Shown: positions 7,653 to 18,617 of the stretch, one piece after another
How the letters are laid out: the number at the start of each line of letters is the position of its first letter
Numbering within the stretch: position 1 is the first letter of the stretch
Made by a program: the position numbers and the translations under genes
The notes under the pieces: generated by a model
What the model saw: the letters and a program-made list of their open reading frames with translations, nothing else
The model's database searches: none
What the model was told of the DNA's origin: nothing
NCBI GenBank assembly: GCA_015063245.1
Contig: SUSV01000002.1
Location: 124,001-188,000, forward strand
Length of the DNA: 64,000 bases
Direction of reading: 5' to 3'
Source: Thermoplasmata archaeon
GTDB taxonomy: Archaea; Thermoplasmatota; Thermoplasmata; Methanomassiliicoccales; Methanomethylophilaceae

Positions 7653-8423
7653 ATGGCCTTCGACGAGAACGAGCTGGTCTATCTAGAGGATGCCAACGGC
7701 AAGAGGAGCTGGATAAGGGTATCCTACGGCATGATCAAGGCCCAGTCGCTGGGGGCCATCGACGGATCCAGGTTCAAAGACCTGAACGAGGGTGACAAGG
7801 TCACCATAGTGGGACGCGACTACAGGGTGTTCAGGCCCGGTGTCCTGGAGCTCATGGAGTCCCTTGACAGGGGGGCGCAGATCATCTCGCCCAAGGATGC
7901 GGCCACCATACTCATGCACTGCGATATCAAGGCAGGCGACAGGGTGATCGAGGTAGGAGCTGGCTCCGGAGGGCTCACAACGGCCCTCCTGCACGCTGTG
8001 GCGCCCACAGGGAAGGTCCTCACCCTCGAGTACAAGGAGGAGAACGCACTGCGCGCCAAGAAGAACGTCTCCAGGGTCGGACTCGACCGCTATTGGGAGT
8101 ATCAGATCGGCGATGCGAGGGATATGGATGTCGATGCCGATTGGCAGGCGGATGCCCTCACGATGGACATGCCGGACCCATGGCTGGCACTGTCGAATCT
8201 GGAGAAGCATCTCCGCTCCGGGGGAAGGCTCTGCGCCTATGTTCCCAACATGAATCAGGCCGAGTCCATAGTGAACGCCCTCAGGGAGCATCAGTACTCC
8301 AACGTCTATGCCTTGGAGAACATGCAGCGCGGTCTCGAGGTCCATCCCGGAGGGGTGAGGCCGTCCTTCGAGATGCTCGGTCATACAGGGTACCTGATCT
8401 TCGCTAGGAAGACCTCGAATTGA
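7653..8423 (+). CDS. trmI: tRNA (adenine-N1)-methyltransferase, TrmI family
   Basis: About 256 aa; start ATG at 7653, 5 bp after proS. It makes N1-methyladenosine at positions 57/58 of the tRNA T-loop, with SAM as donor. The N-terminal beta-barrel (YLEDANGKRSWIRV) is followed by the linker GAQIISPKDAATILMHCDI, the SAM motif VIEVGAGSGGLTTALL (around residue 105) and the catalytic-region MDMPDPW. The tail HPGGVRPSFEMLGHTGYLIFARK is typical of the family. The last gene of the prs-proS-trmI unit. Confidence 0.92.
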   Translation: MAFDENELVYLEDANGKRSWIRVSYGMIKAQSLGAIDGSRFKDLNEGDKVTIVGRDYRVFRPGVLELMESLDRGAQIISPKDAATILMHCDIKAGDRVIEVGAGSGGLTTALLHAVAPTGKVLTLEYKEENALRAKKNVSRVGLDRYWEYQIGDARDMDVDADWQADALTMDMPDPWLALSNLEKHLRSGGRLCAYVPNMNQAESIVNALREHQYSNVYALENMQRGLEVHPGGVRPSFEMLGHTGYLIFARKTSN

Positions 8424-8455
8424 ATCGATTTCTTCCGATTTATCGGGTCCATCCA

Positions 8456-8463
8456 TTATATAG
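8456..8463 (+). promoter_or_regulatory. TATA box of the MFS exporter
   Basis: TTATATAG 31-38 bp upstream of the ATG at 8494, in the gap after trmI. Confidence 0.45.
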
Positions 8464-8493
8464 TAGTTCCAATTACCGACGCCTTAGATTTCA

Positions 8494-10116
8494 ATGGCAG
8501 TCGAGCAGGTTACTTACAAGAATATAGACCCGAGGGTCCGTAAATCGATCATGATCGGACTCTGTCTCGCTATGCTCTGCGCTTGTTTCGACGGTACAAT
8601 CATCGGTACCTGCGGAACCAAGATCGCCAACGAGCTGAACGGGAACGGGTTGTTCACCTGGATGGTCACAGCGTACCTTCTGTGCGAATGCGTGACCATT
8701 CCGGTCGCGGGAAAATTATCTGACCTTTACGGAAGGAAACCTCTGTTCCTCATAGGTCTGGCTCTTTTCGTAGGAGGTTCCATCGTGGCCGGAATGTCGC
8801 CCGATATGACGACCCTGGTAATCTGCCGTGGAGTGCAGGGGCTCGGAGGAGGAGTCCTGATCCCTGTCGCTACAGCTGCCATCGCCGACCTGTACGAGCC
8901 CGCAGTCAGGGCAAAGATGCAGGGAATGCTCGCAGCTATCTTCGGAGTAGGATCCGGAATCGGACCCATCATCGGAGGATTCATCACAGAGAACATCGAC
9001 TGGCGCTGGTGCTTCTACATCAACGTGCCTCTTGCAGCCGTATCATTCATCCTCACGATCAAGAAGTTCCCCACACCCGTCGTCCCCACGAAACCTGTGG
9101 TGGACTACGCGGGAATCGTCGTCCTGACCGCCATGCTGTCCGGACTCATCGTGCTGTTCGAGTGCGGAGGAAACGACTTCGCCTGGCTCAGTCCCATCTC
9201 ATACGGTCTCATCGCATTAGTCCTGGTCTGCGCCCTGCTCTTCATCTTCATCGAGAAGAGGGCGGTCGAACCTATCCTGTCGCCCAAGCTCCTGAAGAAC
9301 CGCACCATAATGGCGGGAGGGATCTACATGCTGATCTTCGGAATCGGTATGATGGGTTCCATGACATTCGGAGGATACTTCGGAACATTCATCCTCTTCG
9401 AGCTGGACACGCTCACTGCCAGTTACTACACCCTGTTCCTCATCATCGGAATGATGATCACCGCTATGCTGTCCGGAGCCCTCTGCGAGAGGACCGGATA
9501 CAGGCCTTGGCTCGTCGCCGGACCCGTCATCGTGTTCATCGGTCTGTACATCTTCTCGACCCTTGCGGTCGGAGGGGTCGTCTTCGATCCTGCCAAGGAG
9601 TACTACTACACGATTCTGGACAAGCCGATCATGATGTTCTGCGTCGCGCAGTTCGTCCTCGGACTCGGTCTCGGATGCATGATGACCCCTGTCATGGCAG
9701 CGGTCCAGAACAGCTCCGAGCTCAGCGAGATCGGAATGAACACATCCGCAGTCAACCTCCTCAGGTCCATCGGAACCGCACTGGGAACTGCAATCTTCAC
9801 CATGCTCATCAACGCGGTATACGTGGACAACCTCGGATCCGTTGCGGACATGCCCATGGTCACGGACAAGGCGACCGAGTTCATCCAGCCGATGATCGGA
9901 TACCTGTCGATGGGTCAGGGAGAGATCGCGAACCAGATCCTCACAGCCTTCATCGATTCCGTCGACTTTGGATTCATCGCAGGCGGAGTCATCATCCTCT
10001 GCGCTGCAGTGGTAGGGCTTCTCGTCAAGGCCAAGACCACTCTCCAGCTCGCTAAAGAGGGAGTCCGTCTCGACCTCGATGCCCAAGAGGCAGAGACCGA
10101 GTCCGGAGAGCAGTGA
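8494..10116 (+). CDS. MFS multidrug exporter, DHA2 (14-TM) family
   Basis: 540 aa with about 14 hydrophobic segments, the length of the EmrB/QacA (DHA2) proton-coupled exporters. After the first helix come the motif A region GKLSDLYGRKPLF and motif C-like GVGSGIGPIIGGFI with WRWCFYINVPL, both hallmarks of the family. The C terminus is acidic and soluble. It exports small lipophilic or cationic compounds in characterised homologues; the substrate here cannot be told. It stands alone with its own TATA box and a hairpin after the stop. Families like this move readily between gut bacteria and archaea, but composition here matches the neighbours. Confidence 0.9.
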   Translation: MAVEQVTYKNIDPRVRKSIMIGLCLAMLCACFDGTIIGTCGTKIANELNGNGLFTWMVTAYLLCECVTIPVAGKLSDLYGRKPLFLIGLALFVGGSIVAGMSPDMTTLVICRGVQGLGGGVLIPVATAAIADLYEPAVRAKMQGMLAAIFGVGSGIGPIIGGFITENIDWRWCFYINVPLAAVSFILTIKKFPTPVVPTKPVVDYAGIVVLTAMLSGLIVLFECGGNDFAWLSPISYGLIALVLVCALLFIFIEKRAVEPILSPKLLKNRTIMAGGIYMLIFGIGMMGSMTFGGYFGTFILFELDTLTASYYTLFLIIGMMITAMLSGALCERTGYRPWLVAGPVIVFIGLYIFSTLAVGGVVFDPAKEYYYTILDKPIMMFCVAQFVLGLGLGCMMTPVMAAVQNSSELSEIGMNTSAVNLLRSIGTALGTAIFTMLINAVYVDNLGSVADMPMVTDKATEFIQPMIGYLSMGQGEIANQILTAFIDSVDFGFIAGGVIILCAAVVGLLVKAKTTLQLAKEGVRLDLDAQEAETESGEQ

Positions 10117-10131
10117 AACCACAATCCAACC

Positions 10132-10147
10132 GCGGGGGGAACCCCGC
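10132..10147 (+). terminator. Hairpin after the MFS exporter
   Basis: GCGGGG, loop GGAA, CCCCGC, located 16 bp after the stop codon. No T-tract directly follows. Confidence 0.45.
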
Positions 10148-10242
10148 CTTCAAACAGAGGTTGAAAGTGGCCGATCCGGCCCGAAATCCCTCTTTTCCCT
10201 ATATTATACGCGTAAACGCGTGTAAAAAGGGTTAGTCACTTT

Positions 10243-10257
10243 TTTATAATAGTATAT
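10243..10257 (+). promoter_or_regulatory. TATA region of tRNA-Lys
   Basis: TTTATAATAGTATAT, 38-52 bp before the mature tRNA 5' end, leaving room for a short 5' leader removed by RNase P. Just upstream is a tandem ACGCGT repeat (about 10207-10220). Confidence 0.4.
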
Positions 10258-10294
10258 GATGCACCCGAATTACAAGCTTGAACGCTATCCATTA

Positions 10295-10371
10295 GGGCCT
10301 GTAGCTCAGCTAGGTAGAGTACCTGACTTTTAATCAGGCTGTCAAGGGTTCGAATCCCTTCAGGCCCGCCA
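10295..10371 (+). tRNA. tRNA-Lys (anticodon TTT)
   Basis: Acceptor GGGCCTG pairs with CAGGCCC, discriminator G, encoded CCA. Anticodon stem CCTGA/TCAGG around CTTTTAA (anticodon TTT); T arm AGGG-TTCGAAT-CCCT. It lies directly upstream of the RNA polymerase operon and may share a promoter with it. Confidence 0.95.
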
Positions 10372-10484
10372 ATGGACTTCATGAGAGATCGACGGCAGAT
10401 CAAGTATGAGGAAAGGCACACACTTTTTCTCAAAATCAAACGTCTTCGCCAGATGACCGGTCTGGAACAAAAGTAGGTGAAAAC

Positions 10485-10751
10485 TTGGCAACAGAAAACA
10501 TCTCGTTCAATGTACTCACGCACTGCCTAGTGCCTGAGCATCACCTCTTGTCCGAGGAAGAGGCACAAGCGGTTCTCGATAGGAAGGGAATCAAACTTGA
10601 GCAGCTTCCCAAGATAAGAAAAAGCGACCCCGGAGTCAAAGTCCTGGAGAGTATCCACGGACCCATTGAGGAGGGCCGCGTCATAAAGATCGTAAGGAAG
10701 AGCAAGACCGCCCAGGAGTTCGTGGCGTATAGGCTCGTAACGAGGGGATGA
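10485..10751 (+). CDS. rpoH: DNA-directed RNA polymerase subunit H (Rpo5)
   Basis: 88 aa, the archaeal equivalent of the C-terminal domain of eukaryotic RPB5. Typical stretches: HCLVPEHHLLSEEEAQAVL, LPKIRKSDPG and a C-terminal YRLVTRG. The start is TTG at 10485, supported by AGGTGA (10474-10479) 5 nt upstream; there is no in-frame ATG that keeps the conserved N terminus. The stop overlaps the rpoB start by 4 bp. First protein gene of the rpoH-rpoB-rpoA1-rpoA2-rpl30e-nusA operon. Confidence 0.95.
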   Translation: MATENISFNVLTHCLVPEHHLLSEEEAQAVLDRKGIKLEQLPKIRKSDPGVKVLESIHGPIEEGRVIKIVRKSKTAQEFVAYRLVTRG

Positions 10752-13700
10752 AGATGAGGGATCTAGTACAACTCTACTTCTCGGAACACAACATCGTGAA
10801 CCACCACCTCTCGTCCTTCAACGATTTCCTCGCGACCGAGGACAACCCCAACAGCAGGATGCAGAGGATCGTCGACGACATCAGGGTCCCCACAGACGAC
10901 GCTACCCGCGGAGTCATCAAGCTGGACCCCGAGAGGACCGGCGGAAGGAACCTCGAGATCCGTATCGGAAGGACCAGGGATGAGGACGGCCACATCGACG
11001 TCAACGCAAGGCCCACCATCCGTGTCGGCGAGCCCTACGTAAAAGAGGCAAACGGTTGCGAGCACTGGACTACCCCCATGGAGGCCAGGCTCAGAAAGTT
11101 CAACTACGCATCCCGTGTCGAAGTGTTCTTTGAGATCTTCGAGGACGGACAGGAGATCGACTCCCCCGAGGGATCCGGATGGCTTTGGGTCGGAGACCTG
11201 CCCATCATGGTCAAATCCAAGGGATGCAGCCTTTACAAAGAGAACCTGGAGCACCACCTTGAGCGCTCTCTCACCCCCGAGGAGTACGAGCAGGAGCTCG
11301 TCATGGAGAAAGAGGACCCCAGGGAGCCCGGAGGATACTTCATCGTAGGAGGTACCGAGAGGGTACTCATCACGCTGGAGGATCTCGCACCCAACAGAGT
11401 AATGGTCGAGTACAATGAGAAATACGGCGCGGCAGTCGAAGTTGCCAAGGTCTTCTCACAGAAGGACGGTTACCGCGCATTGACCCTCGTGGAGAAGAAG
11501 AAGGACGGAATGCTTTCCGTTTCCGTTCCCGCTGTCTCCGGTTCCATCCCCCTCATCGCACTGATGAAGGCGCTCGGAATGGAATCAGATCAGGAGATCT
11601 ACGAGACCATCGTCTCCGATGAGCTCATGGCAAACACCGTGTACGCCAACATCGAGACCGCTTATGATAAGAAGACATACGCGCCCAACGGATTCCACAC
11701 AACCGAGGACGCGATCCTGTTCCTTGAGAGGAACTTCGCTGCCGGTCAGGCGAAGGAATACAGGACCAAAAAGGTCGAGTCCATCCTCGACCGTTCACTG
11801 CTCCCCCACCTGGGAGACTCAATCGAAGACAGGAAGAAGAAAGCAATCTTCCTCGGCCGCGTAGCACGTTCCGTCCTCGAGCTTTCCCTCGAGAAGAGGA
11901 AGGAGGACGACAAGGACCACTACGCAAACAAGAGGCTCAAGCTCTCCGGAGACCTCATGGAGGATCTCTTCAGGACAAGCTTCAGCAGCCTCATGAAGGA
12001 CCTGAAATACCAGCTCGAGAGGAGCTGGGGAAGGAAGAGGAACGAGAAGTTCGACATCAACACCATCCGTTCCTCCATCAGGACCGAGCTGCTCACACAC
12101 AAGCTCATCCACGCCCTCGCCACAGGAAACTGGGTCGGCGGACGTGCAGGAGTATCGCAGCTTCTCGACAGGACATCCAACCTGTCCGCTATGTCTCACC
12201 TCAGGAGGGTGACATCGTCCCTGACCAGGAGTCAGCCTCACTTCGAGGCCCGTGACCTGCACCCCACACAGTGGGGAAGACTCTGCCCCTCGGAGACACC
12301 TGAAGGACAGAACTGCGGTCTGGTGAAGAACGCCGCCTTGATCATCGAGATCTCGGAGGGAATCCCCGAGATGGACATCAGGTGGATGCTCAGGGAGTTG
12401 GGAATCAAGACAGTCAAGACATCCGACGAGACCCGTGTATACGTCAACGGAGACCTTGTCGGAGTTCACGAGGATGCCAAGAAGCTGGTCAACGAGATCA
12501 GGGAGCGCAGGAGATGCGGTCTGATCTCCGGACAGATCAATGTCCGTTTCGATCAGGAGACCAACGAGGTCATCATCAACTGCGACGAGGGACGTCTCAG
12601 AAGGCCTCTCCTCATCGTCAAGAACGGAAGGCTGGCACTTACAAGGAAACACATCGAGGGAATCCGCGAGGAGAAGATCAGGTGGAACGACCTGTTCCGC
12701 GAGGGAATCATCGAGTGGATCGATGCAGAGGAAGAGGAGGACGCACTTGTCCTCGTCGACCCCTACGACGTGCCTTCCAGGTGCCCCTGCTGCGGTCATG
12801 CGCTCTCTGTCACCGACGCAGACTGGACCAACCCCGGAAAGGATGAGGATGCGGTCCTGAAGTGCAGATGGTGCGACAACGAGTTCACAGTGCCCAGCAA
12901 GCTCGACCCCAAGTACACCCACATGGAGGTCGACCCGATGATCATCATCGGAGTCGGATGCGGTATCGTTCCCTATCCCGAGCACAACTCCGCACCCCGT
13001 ATCACAATGGGTGCAGCAATGGGTAAGCAGGCTCTGGGAATCTCCTGCTCCAACTACAGGATCAGGCCCGACACCAGGGGACACCTGATGCATTACCCGC
13101 AGGTGCCCATGGTCCAGACGCAGACCATGAATTATATGCACTACGAGCACAGGCCCGCAGGACAGAACTTCTGTATCGCTGTTCTCTCCTATCACGGATA
13201 CAACATCGAGGATGCGCTCGTCATGAACAAGAGCTCCGTGCAGAGAGGTCTCGGAAGGTCCACCTTCCTCAGGTCCTATTCCGCTGAGGAGCATCGCTAC
13301 CCCGGAGGAACCGAGGATGCGTTCGAGATACCCCAGCCCGATGTCACCGGAGCCCGTGAGGAGGACAAGTACTCCATGCTCGGCGACGACGGTCTGATCC
13401 TTCCCGGATCCCAGGTCGGAAGCTCCGACGTACTCGTCGGAAAGACATCGCCTCCCAGGTTCAACGAGGAGGACACCGATTTCCTCACACCTCAGAAGAG
13501 GAGGGAGACATCCGTCACCGTCAGGCACGGAGAGAGCGGATACGTCGATTCAGTCATGATCACAGAGGACCTCGACGGACGCAAGCTCGTCCGCGTCAAG
13601 GTCAGGGACCAGAGGATCCCCGAACTCGGTGACAAGTTCTGTTCGAGGTTCGGACAGAAGGGAGTCGTCGGAAGGCTCGTTGACCAGTGCGACATGCCTT

Positions 13701-14368
13701 TCACCGCGGACGGAGTGACACCCGATCTGGTCGTCAACCCCCACGGTATCCCGTCCCGTATGACCATCGGACACGTCCTCGAGATGATCGCAGGTAAGGT
13801 CGGATCGATGGAGGGACGCACCATCGACGGTACAGCGTTCTCCGGAGAGAACGAGGAGTCCATCCGTGACGGTCTCGTTAGGAACGGATTCAAGAACACC
13901 GGAAAGGAGATCATGTACGACGGAAGGACCGGAAAGATGATTCAGGCAGAGGTATACACCGGAGTCATCTTCTACGAGAAGCTGCACCACATGGTCAGCG
14001 GAAAGATGCACGTCAGGTCCAGAGGGCCCGTCCAGATCCTTACCAGGCAGCCTACTGAGGGTCGTTCCAGGCAGGGAGGTCTCAGGTTCGGAGAGATGGA
14101 GCGTGACTGTCTGATCGGTCACGGAGTATCCATGGTCATCAAGGACCGTCTCCTCGACGAGTCGGACGGAACACAGCAGTGGATCTGCGGCAACCCTTCC
14201 TGCGGACACATCGCAATCATGGACAGGCACGGATCCCTTTACTGTCCTGTCTGTAAGAATAATACAAACATCTACCAGGTTCAGACATCCTACGCTTTCA
14301 AGCTGCTGATGGATGAGCTTCTGTCCCTTGGTGTAGCCATGAGGCTTCAGCTGGAGGATTTGAAATGA
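10748..14368 (+). CDS. rpoB: DNA-directed RNA polymerase subunit B (Rpo2), unsplit
   Basis: 1206 aa, one polypeptide. It is the second-largest RNA polymerase subunit and forms part of the active-site cleft. Visible: QWGRLCPSETPEGQNCGLVKN, the zinc-site cysteines CPCCGH and CRWC, the switch-region stretch RIPELGDKFCSRFGQKGVVG, the C-terminal RFGEMERDCLIGHG and the final zinc ribbon (CGNPSCGH, CPVC). In several methanogen orders this gene is split into B'' and B'; the fused form here agrees with Thermoplasmatota. Overlaps both neighbours by 4 bp. Confidence 0.97.
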   Translation: MKMRDLVQLYFSEHNIVNHHLSSFNDFLATEDNPNSRMQRIVDDIRVPTDDATRGVIKLDPERTGGRNLEIRIGRTRDEDGHIDVNARPTIRVGEPYVKEANGCEHWTTPMEARLRKFNYASRVEVFFEIFEDGQEIDSPEGSGWLWVGDLPIMVKSKGCSLYKENLEHHLERSLTPEEYEQELVMEKEDPREPGGYFIVGGTERVLITLEDLAPNRVMVEYNEKYGAAVEVAKVFSQKDGYRALTLVEKKKDGMLSVSVPAVSGSIPLIALMKALGMESDQEIYETIVSDELMANTVYANIETAYDKKTYAPNGFHTTEDAILFLERNFAAGQAKEYRTKKVESILDRSLLPHLGDSIEDRKKKAIFLGRVARSVLELSLEKRKEDDKDHYANKRLKLSGDLMEDLFRTSFSSLMKDLKYQLERSWGRKRNEKFDINTIRSSIRTELLTHKLIHALATGNWVGGRAGVSQLLDRTSNLSAMSHLRRVTSSLTRSQPHFEARDLHPTQWGRLCPSETPEGQNCGLVKNAALIIEISEGIPEMDIRWMLRELGIKTVKTSDETRVYVNGDLVGVHEDAKKLVNEIRERRRCGLISGQINVRFDQETNEVIINCDEGRLRRPLLIVKNGRLALTRKHIEGIREEKIRWNDLFREGIIEWIDAEEEEDALVLVDPYDVPSRCPCCGHALSVTDADWTNPGKDEDAVLKCRWCDNEFTVPSKLDPKYTHMEVDPMIIIGVGCGIVPYPEHNSAPRITMGAAMGKQALGISCSNYRIRPDTRGHLMHYPQVPMVQTQTMNYMHYEHRPAGQNFCIAVLSYHGYNIEDALVMNKSSVQRGLGRSTFLRSYSAEEHRYPGGTEDAFEIPQPDVTGAREEDKYSMLGDDGLILPGSQVGSSDVLVGKTSPPRFNEEDTDFLTPQKRRETSVTVRHGESGYVDSVMITEDLDGRKLVRVKVRDQRIPELGDKFCSRFGQKGVVGRLVDQCDMPFTADGVTPDLVVNPHGIPSRMTIGHVLEMIAGKVGSMEGRTIDGTAFSGENEESIRDGLVRNGFKNTGKEIMYDGRTGKMIQAEVYTGVIFYEKLHHMVSGKMHVRSRGPVQILTRQPTEGRSRQGGLRFGEMERDCLIGHGVSMVIKDRLLDESDGTQQWICGNPSCGHIAIMDRHGSLYCPVCKNNTNIYQVQTSYAFKLLMDELLSLGVAMRLQLEDLK

Positions 14369-17172
14369 CATACGGAATCACGAAGAGGATCGGATCGATC
14401 AAGTTCTCCTGTCTCTCCCCCGAGGAGATCAGGAAGATGTCCGCCATCAAGGTCATCACACCCGATACCTACAACGATGAGGGATACCCCTATCCCGGCG
14501 GACTGATGGACCCCCACATGGGAGTCATCGAGCCCGGAATCCGCTGTAAGACCTGCGGATGCAAGGTCGACGAGTGTCCCGGACACTTCGGACACATCGA
14601 GCTCGCACTGCCCGTCATCCACGTCGGATTCATCAAGGACATCAAGATGCTCCTGGAGTCGACCTGCTGCAAGTGCGGAAGGCTCATGCTCTCCCCCGAG
14701 CAGATCAAGGAGCGCATGGACAGCATGGAGAAGATGGAGGAACTCGGAGGAGGAACCATCGAGAAGAAGCTGTTCACGAAGGACACGGCCAAGGACGCAT
14801 CCGGAAAGGCCGTCTGCCCCTACTGCGGCGAGACCCAGATCAAGATCAAGCTGGACAAGCCCACCACTTTCAGGGAGGTCGAGGACAACCACAAGCTCAC
14901 CCCCAAGGAGGTCCGCGAGAGGCTCGAGAGGATCCCAGACGAGGACCTCAGGGCACTGGGAATCGACCCCGAGACCTGCAGGCCCGAGTGGATGGTCCTC
15001 ACGGTGCTCGCAGTTCCCCCCGTTTCAGTAAGGCCCTCGATCACCCTTGAGGCAGGGGACAAGTCCGAGGACGACCTGACCCACAAGCTCGTCGACGTCC
15101 TCAGGATCAACCAGAGGCTCAGAGAGAACCGTGATGCGGGAGCACCCCAGCTGATCGTCGAGGATCTCTGGGAGCTTCTCCAGTACCACGTCACCACATA
15201 CTTCGACAACCAGACATCCGGAATCCCGCCCGCGAGGCACAGGTCCGGACGTCCCCTGAAGACACTGGAGCAGAGGCTGAAGGGAAAGGAGGGACGTTTC
15301 AGATCCAACCTTTCAGGAAAGCGTGTCAACTTCTCGGCACGTACCGTCATCTCGCCCGATCCATTGCTCTCGATCAACGATGTCGGAGTGCCCACCTTCG
15401 CGGCAAGGGAGCTCACGGTCCCCCTCCGCGTCAACCAGTACAACATCGAGAAGGTCAGGGAGATCGTCAGGCGCGGTCCCATGGCCGACAAGCTGGACTT
15501 CCCCTACGTCCCCGGAGCGAACTACGTCATTCGTGCGGACGGAAGGAAGATCAGGGTCACCGAGAGGAACGCACAAGAGGTCGCCGAGGGTCTCGACATC
15601 GGTTATACCGTGGAGAGGCAGCTCATCGACGGAGACGTCGTCCTGTTCAACAGGCAGCCCTCTCTGCACAGGATGTCAATGATGGCGCACCGCGTCAAGG
15701 TCATGGAAGGAAAGACATTCAGGTTCAACCTCTGCGTCTGTCCCCCCTACAACGCCGACTTCGACGGAGACGAGATGAACCTGCACGTACTGCAGTCAGA
15801 TGAGGCCCGTGCCGAGGCACGCATCATCATGCAGGTCCAGGAGAACATCCTCTCCCCCAGGTACGGAGGGCCCATCATCGGAGCCATCCACGACCACATC
15901 ACAGGAGCGTACTTCCTCACCCACAACGACCCCCACTTCAACAAGGAGGAGGCTGCCAACATCATGTTCAAGCTCGCGGACATCGAGATGCCCGAGCCCC
16001 TGATCGATGACAAGGGAGAGGAGTACTGGACCGGAAAGCAGCTGTTCTCCACAGTGCTTCCCTCCGACTTCAACACAAGCTTCAAGGCAAACATCTGTCA
16101 GAACTGCAAGGGAGAGTGCAAGAAGGACAAGTGCGAGTACGATGCGTACGTCAAGATACGCGACGGAAAGCTCCTCTGCGGAACGATCGATGTCAAGGCC
16201 ATCGGAAACAGCAAGGGAAAGATCCTCGACCGTATCGCACGTGACTACGGTGCGACAAGGGCGGCTCAGTTCATCAACCAGGTCACCAGGCTCGCCCTCG
16301 GTGCGCTGATGAACCACGGATTCAGTACAGGAATCAGCGATGAGGACATCCCCAAGGAGGCATCCCTCCAGATCAACAACAACACGCAGGAATGCATCGA
16401 CAAGGTGACAGAGCTCGTGGATTCGTACCGCGCAGGAACGCTCCAGCAGATGCCCGGACGTTCCCTCAGGGAGACCCTCGAGGTCAGTGTCATGCAGGTC
16501 CTCGGACAGGCCCGTGACGATGCAGGAAAGATCGCAGGAAAGTACCTGGGAATGGACAACCCCGCGGTCATCATGGCCAAGGCCGGAGCCCGTGGATCCA
16601 TGCTCAACCTCTCGCAGATGGCAGGTTGTGTCGGACAGCAGGCTGTCCGTGGAGAGAGGCTCTCAAGAGGATACTGGGGAAGGACGCTCTCCCACTTCGA
16701 GAAGGGCGATCTCGGGGCATACGCCAAGGGATTCTGCTCCAACTCATACAAGTCGGGACTGACCCCCACCGAGTTCTTCTTCCACGCAATGGGAGGAAGA
16801 GAGGGACTGGTCGATACCGCTGTCCGTACATCCAGGTCAGGATACATGCAGAGGAGGCTCGTCTCCGCTCTGGAGGACCTGAAGCTGACATCCGACGGAA
16901 CCGTCAGGAACACCGTCGGAACCGTCGTCCAGTTCAAGTACGGAGAGGACGGAGTGGATCCCGCCAAGACCGTCAGGGGTAAGGCTATCGACCTCGACGA
17001 CCTGTTCTTCGAGGTATTCGGAGAGGCCGCGGAGGACTTCGTCCACGACAACGACAAGGATGTCGGAAGCGACTACGGCGCCCTCGAGAAGGACGAGATG
17101 GAATACGTCGAGGAAGAGGGAGACGGAGAGGACATGGACGACCTCGACATCGATTACGACGGAGGTGAGTGA
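14365..17172 (+). CDS. rpoA1: DNA-directed RNA polymerase subunit A' (Rpo1N)
   Basis: 935 aa; N-terminal part of the largest subunit. Zinc-binding [20 protein letters not shown] lies near residue 65, the rudder/lid region [19 protein letters not shown] near 312, and the catalytic metal motif [10 protein letters not shown] near 465. The bridge-helix region reads [23 protein letters not shown]. The C terminus is a strongly acidic tail ([20 protein letters not shown]), which I read as a lineage-specific extension. The remaining domain is in the next gene. Confidence 0.97.
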   Translation: MTYGITKRIGSIKFSCLSPEEIRKMSAIKVITPDTYNDEGYPYPGGLMDPHMGVIEPGIRCKTCGCKVDECPGHFGHIELALPVIHVGFIKDIKMLLESTCCKCGRLMLSPEQIKERMDSMEKMEELGGGTIEKKLFTKDTAKDASGKAVCPYCGETQIKIKLDKPTTFREVEDNHKLTPKEVRERLERIPDEDLRALGIDPETCRPEWMVLTVLAVPPVSVRPSITLEAGDKSEDDLTHKLVDVLRINQRLRENRDAGAPQLIVEDLWELLQYHVTTYFDNQTSGIPPARHRSGRPLKTLEQRLKGKEGRFRSNLSGKRVNFSARTVISPDPLLSINDVGVPTFAARELTVPLRVNQYNIEKVREIVRRGPMADKLDFPYVPGANYVIRADGRKIRVTERNAQEVAEGLDIGYTVERQLIDGDVVLFNRQPSLHRMSMMAHRVKVMEGKTFRFNLCVCPPYNADFDGDEMNLHVLQSDEARAEARIIMQVQENILSPRYGGPIIGAIHDHITGAYFLTHNDPHFNKEEAANIMFKLADIEMPEPLIDDKGEEYWTGKQLFSTVLPSDFNTSFKANICQNCKGECKKDKCEYDAYVKIRDGKLLCGTIDVKAIGNSKGKILDRIARDYGATRAAQFINQVTRLALGALMNHGFSTGISDEDIPKEASLQINNNTQECIDKVTELVDSYRAGTLQQMPGRSLRETLEVSVMQVLGQARDDAGKIAGKYLGMDNPAVIMAKAGARGSMLNLSQMAGCVGQQAVRGERLSRGYWGRTLSHFEKGDLGAYAKGFCSNSYKSGLTPTEFFFHAMGGREGLVDTAVRTSRSGYMQRRLVSALEDLKLTSDGTVRNTVGTVVQFKYGEDGVDPAKTVRGKAIDLDDLFFEVFGEAAEDFVHDNDKDVGSDYGALEKDEMEYVEEEGDGEDMDDLDIDYDGGE

Positions 17173-17174
17173 TA

Positions 17175-18617
17175 ATGGCAAAGAAAGACACCATGAACGC
17201 ACTGTCCAAGAGGGGCATCAGCGAGGAGACATCCACGCTCCTGCTCACCAAGTACAACACGCTCGGAGAGATCTCACACGCGGCAGAGGAGGATCTCGTC
17301 GCACTCGGAATGACAGAGGATGAGGCGAAATCCGTGCTCGAGAAGATCGGTCCCAAGAAGGCAACTTCATCCGCAAGGACCAAGAAGAAGGTCGAGGCCG
17401 AGGAGACCGTGGTCGTTCCCATGGAGGAGGTCACCAACTTCTACCAGTACAACGAGACCGAGCTGAAGCTGAAGGGATACATGGAGGAGGAGAAGATCGA
17501 GCTCCCCATGAAGGTCGTCGTCGACATCGCGGCCCGTATCGAGGGCCACGACGTGTCCGAGGAGCAGTGCAGGAAGCTCCTGAGAAGGGCATCCGAGATG
17601 TACCAGAACCACAAGATGGACCAGAACGAGTCCGCCGGAGTCATGGCAGCGCACTCGATCGGAGAGCCCGGTACCCAGATGAACATGCGTACCTTCCACT
17701 ACGCGGGAGTCGCCAACATCAACGTTACCCAGGGACTTCCCCGTCTCATCGAGATCGTGGATGCAAGGCGCATCCCCAGCACTCCTTCGATGGACATCCC
17801 TCTCGAGGGAATCGCAGCCCAGGATGAGAACGTCGCACGTCTGGTCGCATCCAACATCGAGATCACATCGATCCTCGATGTCGCGACCATCGAGACCGAC
17901 ATCACCAACATGACCCTCATCGTCAAGCCGATCATCCGCAAGATGGAGGAGAAGCACATCGAGCTCGATGAGCTCGTGGACAGGCTCAACAAAGTGAAAG
18001 CGGTACGCGGTCTGGTCAAGCTGTCGGGATACGACATCGTGATCCAGTCCGACGAACCATCATACAAGAAACTCCAGGCGATGTACGACGCCGTCAAGAC
18101 CGCGAAGATCAAGGGAATCGACGGCATCACCAGGGCAGTCCTGTCCCACACGGAGGGCTACTGGAAGATCGTCACAGAAGGAAGCAACCTCAAGGAGGTG
18201 CTCGGAGTCGAGGGAGTCGATGCTCCCAACGTCATGACGAACAGCATCCTGGAGGTCGCTGACGTCCTCGGAATCGAGGCGGCAAGGAACTCAATCATCC
18301 ATGAGGCGATGGGTACCTTGGGAGAAGCAGGTCTTGATGTCGACATACGTCACATCATGCTTGTAGCCGATCTCATGACCAACGACGGTTATGTGAAGGC
18401 AATCGGAAGGCACGGAGTATCCGGAAAGAAGTCCTCGGTATTGGCCAGGGCGGCTTTCGAGATCACCGCCGCGCACCTTCTGCACGCAGCTATGGTCGGA
18501 GAGGTTGACCACCTTGAGGGAGTAACCGAGAACATCATAGTTGGACAGCCGGTGACACTCGGAACCGGTGCAGTAAACCTTATTTACACACCCAAAACAA
18601 AGGGGGATAAGCAATGA
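17175..18617 (+). CDS. rpoA2: DNA-directed RNA polymerase subunit A'' (Rpo1C) with N-terminal helical extension
   Basis: 480 aa from the ATG at 17175, chosen because GGAGGTG (17161-17167) sits 7 nt upstream; a GTG at 17169 is also in frame. The core carries [21 protein letters not shown] (trigger-loop region) and [14 protein letters not shown], standard for A''. Residues about 1-65 form an extra helix-hairpin-helix-like domain ([39 protein letters not shown]), then a Lys/Glu linker. Many A'' subunits are nearer 380-400 aa, so this extension is notable. It may contact nucleic acid or another subunit, which is inference. Confidence 0.95.
   Translation: MAKKDTMNALSKRGISEETSTLLLTKYNTLGEISHAAEEDLVALGMTEDEAKSVLEKIGPKKATSSARTKKKVEAEETVVVPMEEVTNFYQYNETELKLKGYMEEEKIELPMKVVVDIAARIEGHDVSEEQCRKLLRRASEMYQNHKMDQNESAGVMAAHSIGEPGTQMNMRTFHYAGVANINVTQGLPRLIEIVDARRIPSTPSMDIPLEGIAAQDENVARLVASNIEITSILDVATIETDITNMTLIVKPIIRKMEEKHIELDELVDRLNKVKAVRGLVKLSGYDIVIQSDEPSYKKLQAMYDAVKTAKIKGIDGITRAVLSHTEGYWKIVTEGSNLKEVLGVEGVDAPNVMTNSILEVADVLGIEAARNSIIHEAMGTLGEAGLDVDIRHIMLVADLMTNDGYVKAIGRHGVSGKKSSVLARAAFEITAAHLLHAAMVGEVDHLEGVTENIIVGQPVTLGTGAVNLIYTPKTKGDKQ

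Noticed and set aside
10236-10523. 95-aa minus-strand frame across tRNA-Lys
   Set aside because: Its middle is the complement of the tRNA and no promoter or ribosome site supports it.
11819-13528. 569-aa minus-strand frame opposite rpoB
   Set aside because: Antisense shadow of a highly conserved gene; no ribosome site, no family features.
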